From assembly GCA_023052935.1 (NCBI GenBank), contig CM041298.1, forward strand, positions 58,150,217-58,214,216: a DNA stretch of 64,000 nt, written 5' to 3'. Made by a program: the position numbers and the translations under genes. This DNA comes from Piezodorus guildinii (taxonomy: Eukaryota > Arthropoda > Insecta > Hemiptera > Pentatomidae). The number at the start of each line of letters is the position of its first letter. Positions within the stretch are counted from its first letter, which is position 1. The notes under the pieces are model-generated. The model was not told the origin of the DNA, made no database searches, and saw only the letters and a program-made list of their open reading frames with translations. Below, in pieces: positions 38,801-45,143 of this stretch.

Positions 38801-41258
38801 AACTTTCTTCTGTCATAATAATTTTTAAAACTCTATACTTCAAAATATCGAGTTACAATTCTCAATCAAAAAGATATTGTTCTTATGATTGTATTATATA
38901 TCTAGTTCAAATAGTGGAATAATAGCCACTAAGCAGCCCTGATAGTTTATCACTAATTGATAAGTAGTTAAGTCATTAAATAAAATTCAGAACTATTATA
39001 ATCGCTTCGGAAGTTCGTGGTGAACTGGCGATCTAAATGCAAGATGGTCTTTCATAACAAATGAAAAAACTTTAAATTCGACATTTAAGTTTGTTATAAG
39101 GATAAAACAACATTTCAATTATTTCAATATAATTGGATTTTACATTGATAAAACAAATTTAATCGCAATCTTTAGGGTAATTTTTGAGAAAGTTATGTAA
39201 AAATTATAAAACCCATAGATCTTCCGATATTCGTGAGTACCTTTCAGTAACGTATAACTACCTTAAACGTGCAATTTAAGTTTTGTAAGACTTTGGGTTG
39301 TCGATCTAGTCTTAGGATATTTATTCCACAGAAAAAAAAAACCCCACAAAAATACCATTTTGCGAGACTTGGTTATTTCTACTCCGGGAACCATAAACAC
39401 ATATTTCCGTTTAAATCACTTTAAACACAGTTTACACTCTATTTGCTAGTGTACACTACCTGTGTAGGTAAGTGAAACTAAACATTTATGAAAGACTTTT
39501 ATCAACTAAATGAAACATATTTCCACCAGAAAATAAAGTTAGGAGGAATGAGAGAAATAGTATTAATGTATAATATACTCTTGAAAAAACGAAGATTTTA
39601 GAGAAATTAATAGGTTACTAAGTCCTACAAATTCATGTAGGGCCTACTTTTAAATTAATAATTTTTGAAAAAGAGACTTTTCTATGGAAACTAAATAGAA
39701 TGTTCATGGAAAAGTTTGGCTAAATGTAAACTTTAAAATTTTAAGTATATTTAATTTACGCATATCATATATTTAATATTTACTTGTTTAATTATATTGA
39801 ATAGTGATTTGTTCCATTCCCATCTAACAAAACATTCATGAAAATGAATTAGGAGAAAACATAAACCAAGCTATATATGATGCAATTTACATATCTAATA
39901 CACTTACTCTGATAAATAGTGATATTAATTATGATTAGATCTACATGGGAATGATGATGTCAACTTGATTCAATTTTTTTTTTTTTGTTGTATAAATCAC
40001 AGAAAATATTTTAGTAAATATTTGTTTCTATAGAATCTAGTTTATTTACATAACATCACACATAAATGATTTTTAATGTTCATAAAATTATTTATTAGTA
40101 TTATTATTATAAGCTCAGATGGGAATCTTGCCCTCCTCAACCAGCTTCCTCTCCTGGCAGCCGCCATTTTTCACTATTTATTATAAATAAAATTATTTAT
40201 TACTAACTGAGGAATAAAATTGGTTGAAGAACATATTACATTATCTAAACAAAATTCCATGAAGCTACTAATAGTAAACAGTTAAATATATGTAAATATA
40301 TTAAACAGTTAAATATATGTAAGAGTTAAATATATGTAAGAAGTTAATATATGTAAATAGAATATAAGATTTTTCAAGTTGAATCTCATTATTTATGTAT
40401 GGAAATGTTTATCATTTCAATATTTTTGAAAATAAGATAAAAAGGTTCAAATTTCAATTTTAATTTGGGAAAAAAGATTTGTTTAAATTAAATAAAATCT
40501 CATTTTGTTATATTTTTTCTGTATTTCTCTGTATAAATATTTAAATTCCTTTAAAAAAAATTGAATATCGTATGATGAAGTTTTTAGATGTTTTTAAACA
40601 TATATATGTTTTTTTCAAAAGCATTGATCCCGTATATAAAATAAGTTTATACAACGAACCCACACAATAAATATGTTTTTCAGTTAGGAATAAAAATGAA
40701 AATACTGAATTTTAAAGCATTTAATTAATAACTGGTAAAAATTAAGATCATAATCAGATGTCCACACATGTAATTATAAGATGAAATATTAGTTGCAAAA
40801 AATTTATTTTTAATTTAAAATACATATATTTTTTTTCACCTAAAACTACCATATTTTTTCATTTCATTAAACAAGAAATAGGTGCATATTTACTTACTTT
40901 TTCCTTCATTCTTGAGACAAGTAACTTTACTGGGAAAGTCACATTCTAATGTGCTAGGATTAAATAACGTTCCAGGCGCACAAATAGAAAGTTGGCCACG
41001 TCCATTGTAGCAATTATAAAACCTTTTGCAGTCCCCTAAATAAGGAAATTGTCCGGTAGCATGAGGCGGACATCCCCAACCATACCATCCATTGCTTTCA
41101 GTATTAAGCTACATTTAGAAAATTGATATTTTAAAAAATGTTTGTGATTAATAACCCATCATAAAACAAATAAGAGTACTCACAGTTTGCAAAGTGTTAC
41201 AATCGATTATAAAATAAAAAAGTGCAACTAAACTAAAAGAAAAACGTTTCCCAAACAT
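4965..41258 (-). CDS. teq: Tequila/neurotrypsin-like mosaic serine protease (26 exons)
   Basis: A secreted multidomain trypsin-family protease of the Tequila/neurotrypsin type. Coding exons in transcript order: 41184-41258, 40898-41108, 35918-36001, 34655-34744, 26254-27052, 24874-25034, 24347-24793, 24135-24262, 22806-23026, 22518-22668, 22132-22338, 18982-19114, 18750-18877, 15269-15375, 15002-15174, 14769-14928, 14317-14443, 13547-13782, 12627-12779, 12343-12519, 10790-10963, 10449-10649, 9170-9316, 8132-8357, 6282-6458, 4965-5116. All borders are GT/AG and phases agree across every junction except inside exon 7, which is one base short. With that base the product is about 1681 residues. 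Order: signal peptide, CBM14, low-complexity linker, CBM14, SRCR, C-type lectin, kringle, LDLa, PAN, LDLa, SRCR, LDLa, SRCR, trypsin. Family knowledge points to chitin or matrix binding by the N-terminal part and proteolysis after zymogen cleavage. The substrate cannot be read from sequence. Confidence 0.92.
5219..5335. mobile_element. 117-bp MITE with TGCTA target duplication
   Basis: Begins GGTCTGTTCCCACA and ends with its complement TGTGGGAACAGACC. Both sides are flanked by TGCTA (5214-5218 and 5336-5340). It lies in teq intron 25, about 100 bases from the last exon. No coding capacity; the superfamily is unknown. Confidence 0.8.
6648..7438 (-). mobile_element. Decayed mariner (irritans-like) remnant
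   Basis: Termini TTGGGTTGTCTGAAAAATAA and (complement) TTGGGAAAATAATGCAGG are flanked by TA. The minus strand near 6930-7100 still reads [30 protein letters not shown] and KAMGKMKKL, the second helix-turn-helix and GxVKKL region of a mariner transposase, with stop codons. It is about 790 bp, so much is lost. It sits in teq intron 24. Confidence 0.75.
7616..7848. repeat. Near-perfect 97-bp hairpin element
   Basis: The left arm 7616-7712 and right arm 7752-7848 are complementary with one mismatch that I can find (TTTATT against TTCATT), around a 39-base T-rich loop. (AT)n runs flank both sides. The mirrored open frames on the two strands are a by-product of the symmetry. It resembles a MITE inserted in a TA microsatellite. 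Confidence 0.85.
7955..8062. repeat. Retroelement 3' tail with TATC and AT microsatellites
   Basis: AAGGGACCCAGTCCCAGAAT with AATAAA-like sequence is followed by (CTAT)n and (AT)n. A close variant, AAGGGACTTGTCCCAGAATA, ends the repeat at 23388-24025, so both are likely 3' ends of the same non-LTR family with different simple tails. Confidence 0.5.
8358..9169. other. teq intron 23, no element recognised
   Basis: AT-rich with A and T runs and a few possible old repeat blocks resembling sequence at 9850-10350 (GAGGGGAAG-type stretches). I see no gene, terminal repeats or target duplications. Confidence 0.4.
9317..10448. other. teq intron 22, no element recognised
   Basis: Unremarkable AT-rich sequence. 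Nothing coding or clearly mobile was seen. Confidence 0.4.
10790..12519 (-). CDS. teq: teq exons 20-21: SRCR domain 3
   Basis: Exon 20 (12343-12519) encodes [36 protein letters not shown] and [13 protein letters not shown]. Exon 21 (10790-10963) encodes [39 protein letters not shown] and SC. Both junctions are phase 0. This third SRCR lies directly before the zymogen linker, the usual position in neurotrypsin-type proteases. The 1.4-kb intron between holds a SINE-B copy at 11045-11290. Confidence 0.92.
11045..11290 (+). repeat. tRNA-derived SINE, family B
   Basis: Shares the head TGGTATAG...TAACAGCC..CTATGCC and the body AGTAAAAAATCC and GTTATG with the clearer copy at 18330-18605. Other copies, in reverse, lie at 34085, 35185 and 49990. 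Inside teq intron 20. Confidence 0.65.
12627..12779 (-). CDS. teq: teq exon 19: end of SRCR 2 and LDLa 3
   Basis: Starts with AAGVVCK, which closes SRCR 2, then an LDL-receptor class A module: [20 protein letters not shown] and [19 protein letters not shown] with its DCKDHSDE calcium motif. The phase-0 acceptor chosen is AAAG before GCTGCAGGGG. A second AG in CTGCAG would break the frame. Confidence 0.88.
13096..13172. repeat. poly(A) and (AT)n tract
   Basis: About 30 A followed by a long AT repeat, in teq intron 18. The pattern suggests the tail of an old retroposed sequence; no body is recognisable. Confidence 0.6.
13547..13782 (-). CDS. teq: teq exon 18: SRCR domain 2 core
   Basis: Encodes [53 protein letters not shown] and HDCQAEE, the conserved scavenger-receptor cysteine-rich core. 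The domain begins in exon 17 and its last cysteine (AAGVVCK) opens exon 19. The start borders a phase-1 and the end a phase-0 intron. The group A or B assignment was not attempted. Confidence 0.92.
14317..15375 (-). CDS. teq: teq exons 14-17: LDLa 1, PAN/apple domain, LDLa 2
   Basis: Exons 15269-15375, 15002-15174, 14769-14928 and 14317-14443. LDLa 1: [20 protein letters not shown] and [16 protein letters not shown], with the acidic calcium motif. A PAN-like stretch follows: [16 protein letters not shown] and later EECVLSESN. LDLa 2: [19 protein letters not shown] and [12 protein letters not shown]. The last exon runs on into the start of SRCR 2 ([19 protein letters not shown]). Junction phases are 1, 0, 2, 0. 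The PAN call rests on cysteine pattern and position only. Confidence 0.87.
15553..16015 (+). repeat. Composite repeat copy 1, segment A
   Basis: Matches the complement of 42935-43402 in COX18 intron 5 along its length, for example CCTAGAATTTTCAGTTTCTG and ACCATCAGCAAAGAAAC. The match stops about 19 bases from the COX18 exon 5 donor. No coding capacity. It is followed by the same SINE in both copies. Confidence 0.75.
16016..16245 (+). repeat. SINE family A, embedded in the composite repeat
   Basis: A box TAGTGGATAGAGCACTTGTC, B box similar to GTTGAATCCTGG, body AAAAACCTGGCGGCTGAGTG. The same SINE sits at the corresponding point of the inverted copy (42640-42935), so it was inserted before the composite was duplicated. 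Confidence 0.78.
17440..18200 (+). repeat. Composite repeat copy 1, segment B
   Basis: Corresponds to the complement of 41920-42625. A widespread core (GAATTCCAGTTTTCAACAGA, GTTACAAAAACTTTTTC, AAATTTAATGGGCTTTAATA) also recurs, more diverged, at 37980-38340 and 39110-39480. It is untranslatable and is a high-copy non-coding repeat of unknown class. Confidence 0.75.
18330..18605 (+). repeat. tRNA-derived SINE, family B, clearest copy
   Basis: Head with A box TGGTATAGTGGTTAGCATAA and B box GGTTATGAGTTCACGTCC, then a body with GTAAAAAATCCTAGGTTATG and a 3' end CATAAAGTGATGATAAATGA. Located in teq intron 13. It is not a functional tRNA because the cloverleaf cannot be closed. Confidence 0.8.
18750..19114 (-). 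CDS. teq: teq exons 12-13: kringle domain
   Basis: Exon 12 (18982-19114) encodes [27 protein letters not shown] and RISEEDRK. Exon 13 (18750-18877) encodes [18 protein letters not shown] and ELCDIPIC. All six kringle cysteines and the NYCRN and PWCYV signatures are present. The exon 12/13 junction is phase 2, the outer borders phase 1. A kringle next to SRCR domains and a trypsin domain is also the plan of vertebrate neurotrypsin. Confidence 0.9.
19212..19300 (-). repeat. Left inverted repeat bracketing the p23 retrocopy
   Basis: About 80 bases from TAGATGAGGAAGATGG to AGTGCTATTTTAATTATATG are repeated as complement at 20096-20178, with few changes. The core GGTCATTAAATAGAAACAC also recurs in shorter form near 32215 and 48810, so this belongs to a dispersed repeat family. 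Confidence 0.82.
19327..19845 (+). CDS. p23 HSP90 co-chaperone retrocopy (intronless, open frame)
   Basis: A 172-residue open frame clearly of the p23/Sba1 (PTGES3) family: a CS domain with [29 protein letters not shown] and the hallmark [18 protein letters not shown], then an acidic tail with [11 protein letters not shown] and [11 protein letters not shown]. Family members normally end at PDLE; here the frame runs on by YIFVTRE before TGA, as if the stop was lost. There are no introns, and the 3' end carries an AATAAA and an A-rich tail near 20000-20040: a processed copy. It lies antisense in teq intron 11 between inverted repeats. Whether it is expressed is unknown, and the intron-bearing parent gene is not in this window. 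The ATG at 19336 is an equally good start. Confidence 0.85.
   Translation: MTAMNPPLVMWAQHHSAIFLTVCQENCKSPKIRIEPNQVYFKGTGGTDKKEHKVTIELFKIIYPEKSLKSVRDRIIEIMFKKKEDTAGYWPQLTKEKKKLHWLKVDFNRWQDEDCDDEVGGGGDLEEMMRSMGGLGSCGHSKNSFDDLELNPLEDSDDEDIPDLEYIFVTRE
20096..20178 (+). repeat. Right inverted repeat of the p23 unit
   Basis: Complement of 19212-19300. Just before it, at 20067-20098, stands CCTGATGAAGGCCCACAATG followed by a GAAACGT block, the recurring motif discussed under findings. After it TAAATTTTAG..GGAGTTGTTG resembles TAAATTTTAG..GGAGTT at 19176-19197, a possible old target duplication. Confidence 0.8.
20722..21892. mobile_element. Foldback element interrupted by a piggyBac-like insertion
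   Basis: The left arm (20722-20916) contains CTTGAAAATGGGGACAAAAC as complement, and GACATGTCC-type and GGCTCACTGAG-type blocks. The right arm (20999-21145, resuming at 21862) mirrors it, including CAATAGGACATGTAG and AAGTGATTGAAGTATATAAT. Removing 21150-21861 restores a continuous right arm. No coding capacity. Confidence 0.8.
21150..21857. mobile_element. piggyBac-like non-autonomous element
   Basis: Bounded by TTAA on both sides (21146-21149 and 21858-21861), with terminal repeats CCCATTAGAGAC and, as complement, CCCATTCGAGAC. Subterminal GCACACC..GTGTGC palindromes recur (near 21292 and 21825). At 708 bp and with no long open frame it cannot encode a transposase. Confidence 0.82.
22132..23026 (-). 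CDS. teq: teq exons 9-11: C-type lectin-like domain
   Basis: Exons 22806-23026, 22518-22668 and 22132-22338. Exon 9 first closes SRCR 1 ([14 protein letters not shown]) and opens the lectin fold with [11 protein letters not shown] and [18 protein letters not shown]. Exon 10 gives [20 protein letters not shown], and exon 11 the closing [12 protein letters not shown] and [19 protein letters not shown]. The EPN or QPD sugar-binding motif expected after the WWPG region is absent, so calcium-dependent sugar binding is doubtful although the fold is clear. Confidence 0.88.
23388..24025 (+). repeat. LINE-derived 3' fragment
   Basis: The start (CCACAGCTTTTGGTAGAT, GATCCGCATCCCTATG) matches the repeat at 46930-46990. 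The end reads AAGGGACTTGTCCCAGAATA with AATAAA, similar to 7955-7982. It is probably the 3' part of a non-LTR element. In teq intron 8, upstream of exon 9 on the plus map. Confidence 0.55.
24135..24793 (-). CDS. teq: teq exons 7-8: Ser/Thr/Lys linker and SRCR domain 1, with a one-base frame break
   Basis: Exon 7 (24347-24793) encodes a Thr/Lys-rich spacer, then the SRCR start [20 protein letters not shown]. The frame then breaks at the CCC run 24422-24424 (GGG on the minus strand): GSW should be followed by [19 protein letters not shown], which lies in another frame. Exon 7 is 447 nt, but its flanking phases require 448, so one base is missing. Exon 8 (24135-24262) continues with [13 protein letters not shown] and [13 protein letters not shown]; the last SRCR cysteine is at the start of exon 9. 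The break is either an assembly error in a G run or a real disabling mutation. Confidence 0.85.
24874..27052 (-). CDS. teq: teq exons 5-6: Pro/Tyr/Gln-rich linker and second CBM14
   Basis: Exon 5 (26254-27052, 799 nt) encodes about 230 residues of low-complexity Pro/Tyr/Gln/Ser sequence ([31 protein letters not shown]) and then the first half of a CBM14 ([36 protein letters not shown]). Exon 6 (24874-25034) completes it with [16 protein letters not shown]. The intron between is phase 2. The linker resembles the mucin-like or disordered spacers of Tequila proteins. An overlapping 130-codon frame at 26639-27031 is a shadow of the biased composition. Confidence 0.88.
25970..26185 (+). repeat. 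Fragment of the GAAACGT repeat family
   Basis: Contains CTTATACTGAAACGTTGACA followed by an AATTAAACAAG block and TTAATTAAGTG, similar in layout to 20085-20150 and 48740-48800. In teq intron 5. Confidence 0.45.
27977..28210. repeat. Hairpin MITE-like element
   Basis: Arms of about 105 bp: ATTAAATGATTAGCATCTGC on the left and its near complement on the right, both running out to GGATCC blocks, with a short loop near 28090. It directly abuts a reverse SINE-A (28215-28487). In teq intron 4. Confidence 0.8.
28215..28487 (-). repeat. SINE family A, reverse
   Basis: On the minus strand: A box ATAGATAGAGCACTAGAAT, B box GGGATCGAACCCCGGTTGC. The tail reads toward lower coordinates through the AAAACTGGCTGTTGAGCGTG body. 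Confidence 0.75.
30885..30932. repeat. poly(T) tract in the palindrome centre
   Basis: About 45 T in a row, read as poly(A) on the minus strand. It may be the tail of a retroposed sequence that entered the element's loop. Confidence 0.6.
31476..31521. repeat. 12-bp tandem repeat
   Basis: Four copies of GTAACATCCAAT, the last imperfect, in the loop of the palindrome. Confidence 0.85.
34085..34540 (-). repeat. Two reverse SINE fragments (families B and A)
   Basis: 34090-34290 matches family B in reverse (ACAGTGGGAGTCCTAAATTT, CTTTAACGAGTACC, ACGGCATAAC). 34450-34540 is the head of family A in reverse, with GTCCCGGCAATAGC on the minus strand. In teq intron 3/4, just below exon 4. Confidence 0.65.
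34655..36001 (-). CDS. teq: teq exons 3-4: His/Pro/Gln-rich linker
   Basis: Two short exons, 35918-36001 (84 nt) and 34655-34744 (90 nt), with phase 1 borders. They encode disordered sequence such as [15 protein letters not shown] and [18 protein letters not shown]. No domain is recognisable. The calls rest on clean GT/AG borders and matching phases with exons 2 and 5. The intron between them holds a SINE-B copy and a poly(A)/(TA) tract. Confidence 0.75.
35185..35470 (-). repeat. SINE family B, reverse
   Basis: Shares GATGCTACAGTG, GACTATCCAGATTTAATTAG, ACGGCATAACCAAGGA and CTGCTATGCTAGG with the other family B copies. In teq intron 3. Confidence 0.72.
35758..35855. repeat. poly(A), (AT)n and (TATG)n compound tract
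   Basis: About 38 A, then about 20 AT units, then five TATG units, in teq intron 3 close to the exon 3 donor. It gives a false Lys/Tyr-Ile open frame. Confidence 0.9.
36241..36629. mobile_element. 389-bp MITE with perfect 29-bp terminal repeats
   Basis: The first 29 bases begin ATTGAGACGTTGATTTCC and the last 29 (36601-36629) are their exact complement. The interior is AT-rich and non-coding. The exact target duplication is ambiguous because of the flanking T run and AATT. In teq intron 2. Confidence 0.85.
37294..37589. mobile_element. hAT-like MITE
   Basis: Ends TAGGGGTGGGCATAATCGAA and, as complement, TAGGGATGGGTGTAATCGAA. Inside are palindromic ATTCGATTA blocks. The GGGGTGGGC start recalls hAT termini, but no clear 8-bp duplication was found. 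Confidence 0.65.
37980..38340 (-). repeat. Diverged copy of composite-repeat segment B
   Basis: In reverse it matches 17460-17830 (AAGCCCATTAAATTTTACAT, GGTCAGCCGATTTT, ACCCTAAAACGTGTATTTAC). A weaker copy follows at 39110-39480. Confidence 0.65.
38341..38672. repeat. Foldback repeat
   Basis: The left arm AATGAGTAAAATTTAAAACA to TAATTAATATATCAACATAA is mirrored at 38590-38672, around a loop of about 160 bases. In teq intron 2, abutting the segment B copy. The GATGAAGACCC/GAACGTTCC motif of the recurring family lies just outside at 38718-38747. Confidence 0.65.
40898..41108 (-). CDS. teq: teq exon 2: first chitin-binding domain (CBM14)
   Basis: About residues 26-95. Six cysteines in peritrophin-A spacing: [47 protein letters not shown]. 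The aromatic residues around the second and third cysteines that usually contact chitin are present. The exon ends in phase 1 before GTAAGT and joins exon 3 across a 4.9-kb intron. Confidence 0.9.
41184..41258 (-). CDS. teq: teq exon 1: start codon and signal peptide
   Basis: The ATG at 41256-41258 opens 25 codons that start MFGKRFSF and continue with a hydrophobic core ([10 protein letters not shown]) followed by DCNTLQT: a typical secretory signal peptide. The exon ends at ACT before GTGAGT in phase 0 and joins exon 2 in phase 0. It starts the mosaic protein and no other ATG gives a signal peptide joined to the CBM14 exon. Confidence 0.82.
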
Positions 41259-41471
41259 GTCCTATGCTTATCAGGACTCCTTCGGTATCACTACTGAAGG
41301 GAAAATCCTACAGAGATGAAGAAAGGATATCGTTTAGATAGTGACTAACAGGGTCGTTCTGTATCCTTATCTCAATAGGTTAAAGGTCAGCTCACAATTA
41401 TTTAAGAGACATTTTGCCATTATATACATGTATTTACACAAAATAAATAAATACAATTCTTATAAAACATT

Positions 41472-44400
41472 TTAACTATTTTTTCTAGTGATAAAACTAA
41501 ATAATCGTCGATTCTTTTCCTTAATTTCAAACATTAGTTGCTGGTATGGATAGTCGTATGTTGACGGAGTATCGGGTATCCTGAGAGCTTTTCTCACTCG
41601 GTTTGACATTAGAAATAGGTTTTGGCATAATCCGATGACGCTGGATGTTGTCCAATACAAGCATACTACCTGAAATAAAATAATAACAAATCTCAAGTAA
41701 TTAATAATTATTGAAAAATGAATTTTTCATATACATAAAACTAAACAACCATCAGTTGAGTTAAGTTAATAATTTTGAAAATATTTAACCCTATGAAAAA
41801 ATTAAAAATGGCAAATGACTAAAATAAAAAAATTTGGTGCGTGCAACACACGACTTTCACTTACCTCCGTTATTTATATCAATTTAAACATTTTTAAACA
41901 AATTTAGAAAGGAAATAAATTGTTAAAGAATTATTTACACTGGATTTTAATAGAAACATGTGCTTTATTAAATAATCTATTATATTACTATCTAATCAGT
42001 TTGTTTTATTGGCTTTTCATCACTCTCTGTTAACTTTTACAATAGCATGTATAAGATAATATTTTTTCTAAAATCTTTAGCATTCCAACAGTTATATTAT
42101 ACATTTATATTACTGTTCTTAAGTTAAAAAAATAAAAATTGCATTAAAAAAATATTTTTGCAGTTTTCTCCTACGGTTGGATATCAAATTCATTTAACTT
42201 ATATATGTAACTGTTTTTTAGCAATGCTAATCAGATAATATGGTCAATTTCATAAAATCTATAAAATTAAAGATACTTTATAGGAAGAAAATTTAAAATA
42301 TAGGCATTCAAGCCCTGTCAGACTATTTCAAACAGAATGAAATTAAAGTCCATCAAATTTTACATCGATATATAGAAGGTAAAAAGGTGCAAAATGCATG
42401 GTATAAACTGGCTCTTCTGGTTAGCTGATTTTGATGAAAAAGTTTCTGTAACATCTGAGGTGTATAGTAGTCTTAAATATGAAATTTCAGACTCTAGGAC
42501 TTTTCCTTTTCACCTGGGAGTTACCACACACAGACCTTTTTGAGGGATTTGGTCAGTTGGATTCAGGGGATCCTAAAATGTGTATTTCTGTTGAAAACTG
42601 GAATTAAAAAATTTCACGATCCCAATACTTTACCTTACTATAAAAACCTCTACCACAACAACCCATGAAGGGTCTCAGTACATATAGAGATTTGTACAGT
42701 TTCTAGGCTAATGAGGTGATTAGGCCTTAAATCGTCAGGGTTTTTTTTCCAATTTTTCGGGTACTCACTTTATCGAGGCTGGGTCTGCCTCGAGAGGGTC
42801 TCCATAGGGTCGCCCCCGACTAAAGTAACAGAATAAATAATATTCTGCCACAGCCAGGATTCGAACCCAGGACCCGGAGAACAGTAGACTAGTGCACTAT
42901 CCACTAGACTCCCCTCCCCTTCTTCCTTAACATCCTCCTTAATACCTCTCAGCGATGAGGTAATTAAATATTTCATAAACAATTAAAATGAAGTTCATCA
43001 ATGACAGTTATTCATTTTTATCTCAGAAATAAATATAGTATGTAATCATTTTTAGTTTTCACAGAAATACAAATACAAAAATTAAATTGTAACACTATTA
43101 TCAATTAAAGATCAAGTATTAATTAGGGATCTTACGGTTTCTTTGCTGATGGTGTTGAAAGTAATTTGGCCAAGATTACACTTAACTTTGGAGATAAGTA
43201 GTTTAGTGCAAAATAGATTAATACCAATAAATCAAAGAGAATGAAAATAAGTTAAAAACAACTAAATAAAATAAAATAGGAAATATCACTAAGAACAATA
43301 TACATATTACCATAAACTATTTTTTTTTTTAAGCTAGATATTTTGAAACAGAAACTGAAAATTCTAGGTTTATATCTCGAAAATAAATCATAATAGTTTC
43401 GGTTGATAAGAAATACTTACTGATGGTACAGTAGCTGATATAGGAATTAATAAAATACTAAAACCCCTAAAAAAATTTGTAGCATATCGTTGGAGTCTGG
43501 TTGGTTCCCGTAATCTCATCATAGCTTGTATCTGTAATACAGATTTTAGTTTCAAATCATCAGATATTTGTATGATATTCTTTATAAGAAATATAAATTA
43601 AAAATGATAATTTACCTCGATGATAGCTAAATTTGATAATCCTAAAATGATAGGACATATAAGTAACCCATCAGGTTGAGTCAAATTAGGAATCCAGAGA
43701 AATCCACCCACTGAAAGCTGCAGAAAAAGTATTTCAGCCGCTGTAATAAAATAAAAGAGATCACATTAAAATTTAATTTCAGTATTTATCAATACCTCTT
43801 TAATGACACTTGTGAAGAAGTGAATCATATTACAAATAAATCTTAAATAGAATAAATTAATGTTAAAAATAAACAAGTGTACCAGTATTTCTTTCAGGTA
43901 ACATATAAGCCAGATTTCTCAATGCTGCAGAAAAAAATATCCAAGTCGGCAATTGAAACCAAATAGTGATTATTGACTTAAAGGGATGACAATTATCTCG
44001 AACAATTAATTCATTAAAATGTTTCTTAATCTAAAAACAAAAAAATCTATTTATATGATTCATTGTTTTATTAATATTATTATAAAAAAATGATATATCA
44101 TTTAGTTTACTCATATAGTAATTTTTTTTTAAATAACAATTTTATAGTTACATTTCTTTTGTAGTACAAGTTTGCTTTAGGAGCTGACCACTTAAGTTGT
44201 TTAGCTTTCATAGTGGTCTCTCTTTGAAGTTCTTTTGCTATATCAGGCATTTCAAGAACTGAAATGTTCTCTATTTTAGCAACGATACTGGCCTAAAGAA
44301 AATTTCTAGATGATATGTATTTAAAATTAATCCAAGTCATGAAAATACGAAAAATGAATCATCCAAACACCACCTACTTGGTATGCAGCCAATGGTAGAG

Positions 44401-44767
44401 TAATTAAAATCCTCAACATCATAGTGGAAAAAATAACTGTAGCCCACCATGGGAGACCTGTGGTATCATGGACAGAAACCACAAGTTGTTTGAGATAATT
44501 AGTACCACTACATTCAGAAATATATGTAAATATTTTGCTTTGCGTCGAAATTAACTGTTCTGTCGATAAATTTCTTTTCCCCAACCGATCACGGGGTCTG
44601 ATAAGTAATTTTGTAGGATGAAGGTGGAAATGTCTGTAGGAATCATAATTATACTTTAAGTATATATCACTTCTGTCCAGAAACTTTGTAAAACATACAG
44701 ATGTCTGATAATTGAATTGGAAACTTCTTAAGACTTTATAATGAGTACATAGTTTTGTAGAAAACAT
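41472..44767 (-). CDS. cox18: COX18, mitochondrial inner-membrane insertase for COX2 (6 exons)
   Basis: Coding exons: 44378-44767, 44152-44292, 43883-44030, 43616-43740, 43421-43531, 41472-41669; phases 0, 0, 1, 0, 0 agree and the product is 370 residues. Oxa1/YidC/Alb3 family: COX18 translocates the C-terminal domain of cytochrome c oxidase subunit 2 across the inner membrane. The first about 85 residues are basic and poor in acidic residues, fitting a mitochondrial presequence. Membrane segments: GLPWWATVIFSTMMLR with LITLPLAAYQ; FKSIITIWFQLPTWIFFSA; ICPIILGLSNLAII; ILLIPISATVPS; VVCLYWTTSSVIGLCQN. Diagnostic COX18 motifs include VRDNCHPFK and LPLAAYQ. COX18 and not OXA1 is preferred because of these motifs. 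Intron 5 is almost filled by a repeat. Confidence 0.93.
41920..43402 (-). repeat. Composite repeat copy 2 in COX18 intron 5
   Basis: The inverted counterpart of 15553-18200: segment A 42935-43402, SINE-A 42640-42935, segment B 41920-42625. It lacks the about 1.2 kb that separates the SINE from segment B in copy 1, which therefore looks like a later insertion there. Confidence 0.75.
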
Positions 44768-45143
44768 TTTTTATTGTACCAAAACCCTTCTGTGTTTACC
44801 AACAAACCATCCCACCACGCATGGGGATAATTAAACGATAACCATTGAATAAACTTTCTCAGTACTTTGATCAGCTGATATTTGTTTACAGTCGTATTTA
44901 CGTGTTTACGCTGCTTCTATCTGAAGTCAGGATATGATAATTAATCTAATTTTAGTTTTCTAATTAATTCCTAATTAGTAATATGGATGTATCATTGCGA
45001 TACCGCATGTAAGTGTATGATAAGTCTGTCTGATAGGGAAATCACAACATGAGCTTCCTAGTTAGAAAGAGAAAGTTTTCTGACCTGTCATTTGAAAACA
45101 TTATGATTTTTTAATTATGTTGTGCTCTCTAAAGATGTGAATA
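44768..45143. promoter_or_regulatory. Shared divergent promoter interval of COX18 and gcl
   Basis: 376 bases separate the two start codons, which point away from each other. The interval must hold both 5' UTRs and promoters. I see an E-box-like CAGCTG near 44872 and no clear TATA box placed for either gene. Confidence 0.6.
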
